From assembly GCA_034687125.1 (NCBI GenBank), contig JAQGBZ010000020.1, forward strand, positions 186,001 through 250,000: a DNA stretch of 64,000 nt. Direction: 5' to 3'. Shown here piece after piece: positions 52,341 to 61,131 of the stretch (positions are counted from its first letter, which is position 1; the number at the start of each line of letters is the position of its first letter). The stretch comes from Neelides folsomi (taxonomy: Eukaryota; Arthropoda; Collembola; Neelipleona; Neelidae). Below the pieces are notes generated by a model that was not told the DNA's origin, searched no databases, and saw nothing but the letters and a program-made list of their open reading frames with translations. A program made the position numbers and the translations under genes.

Positions 52341-52444
52341 TTTCCATATGCATTTTTTCATATGTTTCCATATGCATTTTTGCATAAGATCTAAGAAGAT
52401 CTTTCTATATGCATTTATTATAAGATTTTTCTATATATGCATTT
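52341..52444. repeat. Four TTTCYATATGCATTT repeats before the ftz homeobox exon
   Basis: TTTCCATATGCATTTTT at 52341 and 52365, TTTCTATATGCATTTAT at 52402 and TTTCTATATATGCATTT at 52428; ATTTTTGCATAA words flank them at about 52329 and 52377. ATGCAT/TGCATAA resembles POU-domain sites. They lie 50-150 bp before the acceptor, so they could act as an enhancer or simply be a minisatellite. Confidence 0.6.
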
Positions 52445-52494
52445 GAGTCATTTGGATTGACAATAGCAGGTGTGATATTCTGAGATGATTTCAG

Positions 52495-52784
52495 GTGATA
52501 ATTCCGGGCCGGGTGGAAGCAAACGAACTCGACAGACTTACAGCCGTCTTCAAACGCTTGAATTGGAAAAGGAATTTCACTTCAACAAATACCTGACTCG
52601 TAGACGGCGCGTTGAGATCGCCCACGTCCTCGGACTCACCGAGAGACAAATCAAGATTTGGTTCCAAAACCGACGAATGAAGGCAAAAAAAGAAGTCAAA
52701 TCCACTGGCGGTTTAAATCCCCCGCAATCCACTTATGAGGAATTTAACAACTTTCAAAATCACTCACAAACACTCCGCCATTAA
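52495..52784 (+). CDS. ftz: Fushi tarazu, exon 3 (homeodomain and C-terminus)
   Basis: Completes residue 168 and codes 169-263. The homeodomain (residues 176-235, 52518-52697) begins SKRTRQTY, the ftz form, and keeps Gln50 and Asn51 in KIWFQNRRM, followed by MKAKKE rather than the Antp/Scr [20 protein letters not shown] and position between Antp and Scr identify ftz. Unusual residues are Leu11 (Tyr in Antp and Scr), Lys24 (Arg) and Val/Gly changes in helix 2 (AHVLGLTE). The 28-residue tail is Asn/Gln/Ser-rich and ends at TAA 52782-52784. The acceptor is TTTCAG|GTGATAATT in phase 1. A poly(A) signal AATAAA follows at 52856. Confidence 0.95.
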
Positions 52785-52960
52785 TCAAAACTCAAAAGGG
52801 ATTTAAATATTTCCCAAGTTATTCCTATACATTTTTCCAAACACATCCCATACATAATAAATACTATACATAATATATACCATACATAATATATGGTATT
52901 AATTCCGTATGAGTTTCATAGTCAAGTTCATAAATAAGGAAAATAAATACAGTTTTAAAA
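52785..52960 (+). other. ftz: ftz 3' UTR (approximate)
   Basis: Short AT-rich 3' UTR. AATAAA occurs at 52856-52861 and 52942-52947; either could end the transcript. Confidence 0.55.
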
Positions 52961-55297
52961 TAATAAGTATAATAATTAAAGTAATTTAATAATTAAGGAA
53001 ATTTTCTTATTGTAAATATACAGGGTGGTTTTGATTAATGGGTTTAAAAGGAATTGGCTCAGTAGGTGAAAGCAGTAAAAGGATTTGAGGTGTGCAATAA
53101 AAATGTTTGGTCTTTAAATACATTTTGTCCTGGATGGTTTGTAAAGGTGTAATAAAAGTGATTATTTGTTCACTGGGTCATCCAAAGGGTTCAATTTCTA
53201 TTTTTGCTTTATTTTTCTCCTCATCTTCTTTTGTTTTCCTCACCTTGGATTGAAGGATTCTTCATTTGCATTGTCCTTTATAACATTTGACTTTTATTGC
53301 TGCTATAAATCAAAGAGCCAGAGACCAAAATAATTCACGCTTTCAAACCCCGACGCCTCCAACAACACAACCAAAACTCCTTCCTTAACTTCCTTTACGC
53401 ATCTTATTCATTCACAATTAAACTTAACACATTTCAATATATAATTACAATTAACTAATTTTAATAAACATTGTGCAATGATGTAAATATTTAATTGAAA
53501 CGGGTATTATTGAAAAATAAATAAATATTTAATAATGAAAATTTCATTTATTTACAAAACATAGTTCATAGGATATAAAGATATAGTTGAAAAGATGTAA
53601 CATTGGAACTTATACATCCAAAGATATTGTAGATATTGTATAAGAAGTATTTGTATAAGGCAATGTATTGGAATATGGCCGGATGGTTTGCGTAATAGGC
53701 AGGTGAGTGAGTATTGAGGAATTGATATAGGTGAAACTGTCGGGGATCGGAGAGGGAGAGACTTAAGGGACGAACCACAAAGGAAAATCCCTCAACAAAC
53801 CGCCAGTTTCACTTTTAAAAAATCTCAACAACTCTCGCTTTTACAAAATTATTCTCCGGTTCAAAATGTGAAAATAAAAGGTAAGTTGGGGAAATTCATC
53901 CAAATCAACTTCACATCTTTGGAGAGTTCTGGACAAAGGTAAGTCTTGAAGTCGATTCATTTAAAATATTAATTTATATTTATCAATTAATTTCAATTTT
54001 AACAATATAGAATTTAAAATAATACTAATTTCCTTAATACTATGTAGTACTGTAATACATACAAGAGAACTTAAGATAAATGGACACTACATATTTATGT
54101 ATAAGTTACATATGTGAAAGAGGAAGTGTGTTGTTTGGACGTGAGTTTGGACATTTACGGTGAAACATGGGAGTTTTATGATGGGCTTAAATGACCCTGT
54201 AAATTAAAATGAGACCCAATTTGTTCCTCGACGTCTCAAAGGGTTGATTTGACCCAAACAAATCTCACCTTCAGCTAAACATAAACTTTTGAGTCAAAAT
54301 GAGTCAACCAGATTTCATTCAGTTACACGAAAGATTCCAATGAGGAATCAACATATCTAAATAAATATTCTTGTCTTTAATGTGGGCCCAAATCAAAAAA
54401 AATATCTAAATTCTGTTTAACTCAATAAAATTAAATTTATAAAATAAAGAATTCGGAATTCAATATATTTTAACAATATATTTAATTGACATATTAAATA
54501 AATGGCAAATACATATAAAATATAATTATTATTAAGTTATTATTATTATACAGATATTTGTATTTCAATTTGTATTTTTTTGATTGTGAATGATAATTGG
54601 ATTGAAAGAGAATTTTTGTTTTTGATTTAAATAATCTTTCGATTTATGACCTGCCATTTGTTTTGTTGAGTGTGGGGGGAAAGTCGTGTGATTATGCGAA
54701 CAGTTGATGTGTGTGGGCCGTGTTTGGCTAAATTACATCTTGCGTGTTGTAATTGCGTTTGGGATCTGATGATGGATCAGGTCACAATGGATTTATGCGA
54801 CCCGACTTCCTCCGAATACCTCATCAGTCATCTTATCTTTTTACATTATCCGACTCACAAGTTCAAAAACCAATTTTCCTATCCCTACACACGGGTTACA
54901 ATGTAAGTACAAAATTTCAAATCTTCTTACCATTCCAATTACATATTATTTTATAAGAAAATAATAACAAATATACATAAATTATAATAGGTAATTTATA
55001 GCTTTATAGATTTATTTTTTATACAAACGTTAATTTTGTTTGAATATAATCTTAAGTTTTGTAAAATATAAAAATGGCGGCTTTACTTTTGAAATTTTTG
55101 ATGGTCAAAGTCAAAGGAAAATTTCGAACCTTCGCAACAAAAACAAAATTCCCTATGAGTTCTTATATTGATAAAGTCAGTATAACCAAAACTTTAAAAA
55201 AGGTTTTCAAAACATGGAGCTTATAGGAATAATATAAGAAATAAGAATGGTATGACTATAGGAGAGCTAGGAGCCTATACTGTATTCTTTTGCCTTA

Positions 55298-55341
55298 AGG
55301 ATTTTCCAATGGACTCTCCTCATACATATTGGAAAAATCCT
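55298..55341. repeat. Short inverted repeat AGGATTTTCCAAT
   Basis: Arms AGGATTTTCCAAT (55298-55310) and ATTGGAAAAATCCT (55328-55341) pair with a one-base bulge across a 17-base loop. The surroundings hold further TATAGGA words. Confidence 0.5.
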
Positions 55342-57863
55342 ATATTGAATTATAGGAAATGGATTCATCACAATTTTGACATAATTTTATGAAAAATGTA
55401 TGAAAATGATAGGGAAAAGATATTTTGAAAACGAAAAATGGCGGATTTTGATAATTGTAAGAATTAAATCGGAAAGAGTGTATAAGAGTTTCGTAAAAAA
55501 TTTGGTATTTATTGAAAAAAAGTCTGAGGTTGTTTTGTGCATTGAATTCTTCTCATCTTTGTTTGGCGTATTTGAGGGGGGAATTTGGAAGGGGGAAGAA
55601 GATAGGGGCAATTGAATGGAGAGCACAAAGACCGGAACTTCTTTAAGTAAAGCGACCTCACTTTCATCAATCACCCCAACTTGGCTGACAGACAGCTCAA
55701 ATCCATTAATTACAAATCTCACCCCGACATTTCGTCAACAATAATGATCTACAATCCACAAAACCTACCTTCCAAGAATTCATCCAATTCACAAGAATCG
55801 AACATCCAAACACCCATTCAATTCATTTATTACCTTTACTTAATTATTTATCAAATTCGGAGAAAAATCAATATGCATAAATCAACACCATTTTGAATAT
55901 ATTTTTATTCTTCAAGTTTTGATTTAAATACCTAATAATTTGACATAGCTACCTTTTATTTTCTAGTTTTATTTTAAAAATTAAATAATAAAAATTAAAA
56001 TATTTTTTGGCTTTTGATTTTCTAGATTTTATTTAAGTTTAAATTTTAATTAAAGTTTAAATTGAAGAATTTTAAATTAAAGAAGATTAAATTAAGGAAT
56101 TTTAATTTGGTAAAGTTTTAACTGAAGAACTTTTATTTAATTTGAATTTGAATGAAGGGGGAAAACGAAGGTGTGTGTATTTGTAATGAGTGTATTTTGA
56201 AATGTGTCTGTTTGTTGATGACATAAAAGCTTTCACCCCGGGATTCTCCTTCTAATTTCAAACCATTTCTCGGAGATCTTTTCTATTCATTTCATATCCT
56301 CTCAGATGTAGAAAGAGATGAACAAAGTGGAGGAGAAGAATTTATATATACAGAACCTACAACCCGTCGTCTCAAACCCAAATGAAAGGAATCCTTTAGA
56401 GATGTCAATAAAGCCCGAGAAAGACGAAATGAATAATGAATTACCCTTAATGGATTCCTAACCAGAAATTCATTTCAAACAAAATTCGGAAAAAACTAAA
56501 AACTAAAATGTTGAACTTAAAATGCTGTTTTGGAAAAATGAATAAGCAAAATGAAGTAAAGAATTTTGTTAGCATTTAATTTAACATACCTAGTAAGTAA
56601 CGGCAATAAATAGCAAGGTTGGGTTTATGTGTTAAGCATGTGCATAATTTTTATAGTGTTTTTTTTAATGTTTTGAATGAAAGTTTTGTTTGTGAGATGA
56701 AGCGTAAATTTTTGATATTGATGATTGAACAAGGTGCTTCCGGCCTTCTTTTGTTTCATTTCCGACTCCCCAAACTCCCCGTGTCATTTGCATTGAAGAG
56801 AATTAAAACTTCGATTTTCCTCCTTTGTAGGCCACCAGGAAAATTTTTATCTTTTTTCATCCTTCTTTAACCGAAGTTCCTCCGTCGTCCTTACATTCAT
56901 ACCTTACGCACAATTCAACTTTAATTTAATCGATATTAGAATTAAAATGGAATCAATAAGCCATTTGCCATTTAACTAATTTAAATGAACATAAATAATT
57001 ATAATAATTAATAATTATAATCCTTAAATAATGACCCTATGCTTTAAGCTATATATGTTGGGCTAAGACTACAATTTTTTTGAAATCTCCTTTTTAAAAT
57101 TTCCAATTTCATCTAATTTTCTAGGAAATAAATATAAATATGGAGGATTAATATAGAGGATTTCGTGACTAACAATTTAATAATTTGCTCAAATGTATTT
57201 AACTAAATTTAAAATATTATTTCAATGGCTTTTAATAAATAAAAATTTTATGCATTTTTATAATAAATTAAATTATATTTATAATTTGTTCAATAGTGAG
57301 GAATTAGCAAAACAATTATTATTGTTATTTTGCTAATATTTGTATAAAATAACAATAAGAATGAAATTTTTCGATATTTTTGATTGAATGGATCGTAATT
57401 TGATTTGTCGAGTTGAGCCGAATTTGATTTTAATTTGAGTTTATTTCTTGAGTGATTTGGGCGTCTGTGATTCGGGGTGACTTTTGTGTCAAATCCAATG
57501 AAGAGTCGCGTCATGTTTTCCTAGCCATTAAAATTATTATCTTTTATTATTCTCCCCAGCAATCCTTTCCTTTCCCCGTGTTGGGAATTGGATGTGTCTG
57601 GAGGAGTTCTCATCTTTGGAGCGGAGCGAAGCGGGGGAAGTCCATTGAGTCCCTCGACGGTCTCCGACGGGCCAAAAAGTATCTCTTTTCCATTAGCAAA
57701 TGGCTCACCTCACCCAACGACGTCTAACCCTTCACAATCCATCAAGACCCTCCAACAGTTATTTACTCCTTAACCAAAATTTACAACTCCAAAACCAAAT
57801 CAAATCAACCTTAACAAAAAATACAAAATAAAAACTTTTTTTCATACTTTTACAATTCTCCAT

Positions 57864-57986
57864 AAATCTACATATATTTCATATACATAAAAATCTACGT
57901 TTATTTCATATACGAAACTTTATTATTTTAATAAACAAAACTTCCATTTATTTCATATACGAAATCTCCATATATTTAATATACAG
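57864..57986. repeat. Tandem TTTATTTCATATACGAAA repeat
   Basis: Four imperfect units of about 25-45 bp sharing CCATNTATTTCATATACGAAA-like cores (about 57871, 57901, 57947, 57967). Similar words occur at 11563-11639. Confidence 0.65.
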
Positions 57987-58671
57987 ATAAATTTTAAAAT
58001 TTTAGTTATCTTTAAAATGGCTTTATTTTGCTTTTATTTTACGGGTTTTGAAAACATCTCAATAACGTGTGGGAATTGGAATTTCAGTAAGAACGTTAAA
58101 ATGGAAAGATTTTTCATGAGTATCTTGAGGGTCATTTTGGGACGTTTGGAGATGTTGAAGGAAAGCAAAGATGTTTGGGAATTGAACAGAGATCTCCCTT
58201 GTTCTTTTTGTTCCACTTCATTTTCCTCATTCTCCATTGTGAATTTGTGACAGACGGAGGGTCAAGTTATTTTAAGTACGCAACCGAAAAATATTTACAT
58301 TTCCCTTCCAAATCTCCATTTTCGAAATCTCCATTTTAACACAGCAAAGATGTGAAAAGCGAAACATTTCCAAGATGTTTCCCAAAGCTGTGAATATGTG
58401 AATCATAGGGAGGAAAAGCAGTAAAAGAAAATTTCATCAAACTCCCCTCAACGGCAGGGTTGGAAATAATGAAGGAAATTCATTCACCAATTTCTTCCCC
58501 TTTTCCACCCCCGTGATTCTCAAAAAAAATCCCCTTCCTTATAAGAACAAGAACAATCCAACAATCCAATTAAATCCAATTAAATCTAATCCTAAATAAC
58601 AAATAATTTAATTAAATTGCAGATTAAAAGTTCTTATTTGGTTACCCTTATTAATAAGTAAATTTCGTATA

Positions 58672-58746
58672 CAGGGTGCATCACAAGTCTTTCTTTTTTA
58701 AAATATACAATCTTATAAAAAAGAAAGTAACTTATGGCCCACCCTG
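58672..58746. mobile_element. 75-bp mariner-like MITE upstream of Scr
   Basis: CAGGGTG at the left and CACCCTG at the right end, each bordered by TA. An inner inverted pair (AAGTCTTTCTTTTTTA and TAAAAAAGAAAGTAACTT) makes nearly the whole element foldable. There is no coding capacity. A diverged copy lies at 44869-44940. Confidence 0.8.
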
Positions 58747-58789
58747 TATAGTAAATATAGTAAATACCGGTATAATTTAAATACACTGA

Positions 58790-59740
58790 ATGTGTAGAAT
58801 AAGTTTTTGAAGAAATTGAAGACTATAGAATTGTTGTAAGTAATAATATGATTATTGTATTTGTAATTGTAGTGTAATAATTTCCATTGTAATGTTGAGG
58901 GGGGTTGTGGTCTTTAATTGTGTATGGGAATGTAAAGGGGTGTAATGTGAGGGTGGGCGGGAGAGCAAGGCGGGTCCGAAAGAGTCGTTGAGGGATCAGA
59001 GGAAGAAGGGTGGAAGTTGGAGCGAATTGCGCAGCCATTGGGATTGGCTCTGGTGAGATCACGAGGGTTTTCAAGGCAGACCTCCGCAAGTGCTCTAATG
59101 TGCTATTAAAAGTGTGCCAGAGGCTTAGCTCCCACCAGTTACGGCTATAATTCATGAAAATTACGTCAAGTTGGAGAAGAAGACTTTCCCCGGAACAGAT
59201 CCAAAGATCCGCTCACTCCATCGACGGATTCCAACCCGCGAACATCGCTCACCTGCGGGGAAACCCAAAACACCCCTAGGAACCAAAACACACTTCCGCT
59301 CCCACCCTCACACTCACAAAGGGATTTGCTCATTCGGGGCTGAAATTCGAACCGAAACAGAACCGAAAGAGAGAACTCGGCAGATGTGTCACTTGAACTT
59401 TCGTCTCAAACAACCCCGAGAGGAATTTTATAAAAGAACATTCGGTTGCTTCATGGGAAATTGTACAGGAAAAAGTGATCTTTAACTTTTAAAACAAAAA
59501 GTCAGAAACTTAACTAAATTCACAAACCAAAAAATTCCCGATTGAAATTTCCCAATTGAAAATTTTCCCAAGAAGAATTTTTAAGTTTTTGGACAGATTT
59601 GGAGAATTTTGAAGAATTTTGAGGAATTTTGGAATTTGGGGAAATTTTAAATTGTTTTTGAAAAGTTTTGAATTGGAAAGTGAATGGGAAAGATGTAAAA
59701 AGATTTTGAAAAAAGTGAAGTGCCAAATTGATCTTTTTCA
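58790..59740 (+). promoter_or_regulatory. Scr upstream region and 5' UTR
   Basis: GC-richer DNA before the Scr start, with one G+T to A+C switch near 59150. The frame 59171-59485 is Arg/Thr/Pro-rich and resembles no protein I know, so I take it as 5' UTR or promoter. CTATAATTCAT at about 59145 is a weak TATA-like candidate. The start of transcription cannot be fixed. Confidence 0.4.
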
Positions 59741-60377
59741 ATGAGTTCTTACCAATTCGTGAATTCCCTGGCCGCGTGCTACAACGGTGGTCGGGGGAGT
59801 TCGGAAAGCGCCACGGATTACTATGGAGGTTCAGCCGGTTCGGGCGGGATCTCCGGCGGGAATTCCGGCACTTACCCGAACTGCTATTCCCCGCAGATCG
59901 GGACGGCTCCGGCTGCAGCAGGAGCTGGAAGTTACTACGGCGGATCTCCCACACATCATGTCACAAATCTCTCAAATGGTTCCGAATATCGGGGGATGAA
60001 CGGCGGGGGAACGGTTTTGCCCCCGCTGGGCAACGCCGCCCCGCTGCCCCTTCTCAACAATGTAAATCCGAGCAGTTGCAAATACGCTGCGGGAGTGTCG
60101 GCGGGAAGCGTCGAGGGGATCGGAAGCGCGGGAGTGAACTGCGGGTCGCCGCAGGATTTAACGACCAACAGCGGCGGGAGTTCTGGGGCGAGTTCAGTCT
60201 GCAGCACACCGCGATCTCCGCCGACCCTTGCCCTCACGGGGCGAAGTAATTCCCAATCAAACGCCTCCTCCAACAATTCCACTTCACCCAACTCTACCAG
60301 CGGGGCGGGGACGGCGAAGAGTTCCTCAAATCCGCCGCACATTTATCCCTGGATGAAAAGAGTCCACCTGGGACAAA
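59741..60377 (+). CDS. Scr: Sex combs reduced, exon 1
   Basis: Homeotic transcription factor of the posterior head and first trunk segment. The exon codes 212 residues plus one base of a split codon. It begins with the Hox N-terminal motif MSSYQFVNSLA. Further Scr signatures follow: SCKYA (residues 112-116), SPQDLTT (136-142) and NPPHIYPWMKRVHLG (197-211), with YPWM at 202-205 as the Exd contact. The rest is low-complexity Gly/Ser/Ala/Asn, usual for Scr. The donor is CAAA|GTAAGC at 60377/60378 in phase 1; the same position in Drosophila lies just after HLG. The homeobox exon is not in the window. The exon is far richer in GC than its surroundings, which creates long open frames on other strands (59728-60249, 59956-60342) that are artefacts. 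Confidence 0.97.
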
Positions 60378-60470
60378 GTAAGCGTAAGACCAAATTACAA
60401 TTATTTTTTTTCGCTTCTTTTTATTCTTTCCTGTCATCTTTCATCTCTCTATCTCTCTTAAATAAATAAG

Positions 60471-60520
60471 ATCAGCCAAATTAGTTAAAATCAGCCAAAT
60501 CGGTTAAAATCAGATAAATC
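60471..60520. repeat. 18-bp tandem AAATCAGCCAAATTGGTT
   Basis: Two good units and a decayed third, just after the Scr splice donor. Confidence 0.7.
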
Positions 60521-61040
60521 AAAAAAGTCGTTTTAAAAATTAAATTAAATTCAAAATATATAAATTCATGAGTGAGATTCTACAGTTATTTCGCTTACTA
60601 CAATGATCTGTACATATATGTGTATTTGTATAAAAAGGGTCGATTTTAGTTAATTGAAAGGATTAGTGATGGATAATTATAGAGATAATCAGTTGGGAAA
60701 AGAGTCAATTAGTTTAAGCTCTATGATTCCCTCCGACTTCCAGCTTGGTTGTATTTTCTATGGGCCGCGTGTGAATCCAAGGAGGGGAGTTTTATGAGAC
60801 GACAGTTTGAAAAGCGGCAGGAAGAAATATGGCCATTAAATAGCCATTTAATTCCCAAACTTCTTCCCTCACTTCATCCAAATGGTTATTACCCATCTTC
60901 TTTCAATAGAGAGGTGTGCCATCAAATTCTCTATCAATTACACCCAATATCTCTATCAACATAAAATTCCATATGAATAAAACCATGTAGAAATGATGTA
61001 TGGTACAAATAGAGATATTCATACAGTATAAATTCTTATA

Positions 61041-61131
61041 CGAATCGGTATATGAAACCGGTGTATAAATTGGTGTATGAATCGGTGTATGAATTAGTGT
61101 ATGGAATTGGTGTATGAATTGGTCCGTATGG
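61041..61131. repeat. 12-bp minisatellite GAATTGGTGTAT
   Basis: Six to seven units of 12-13 bp (GAATCGGTGTAT, GAATTAGTGTAT, GGAATTGGTGTAT and others). Reading the minus strand gives a Tyr-Thr four-residue repeat without meaning. Confidence 0.9.

Larger units (their letters stand above)
51099..52494 (+). other. ftz: ftz intron 2
   Basis: 1396-bp GT-AG intron between the YPWM exon and the homeobox exon, the standard Hox intron position. It contains a mariner-type MITE (51398-51581) and ATGCAT repeats (52341-52444). An upstream AG (CAATAGCAG, ending at 52470) would lead to a frame stop, so the acceptor is TTTCAG at 52489-52494. Confidence 0.85.
52961..58660. other. ftz-Scr intergenic DNA (no gene found)
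   Basis: No supported gene. Switching islands have cores near 53350, 53780, 54800, 55650 and 57650. A lone MITE-type terminus TACAGGGTGG lies at about 53019. A reverse TCATAAAT box is at 54641-54651. An imperfect hairpin is at 55298-55341. The long AT-rich block 55900-56160 is plain T/A sequence. Confidence 0.6.

Noticed and set aside
59171-59485. 104-codon ORF before Scr
   Set aside because: Arg/Thr/Pro-rich with no homology that I can recognise; better explained as 5' UTR or promoter sequence.
59728-60342. Long frames overlapping Scr exon 1 in other frames and on the minus strand
   Set aside because: They are shadows produced by the GC-rich Gly/Ser/Ala coding of Scr.
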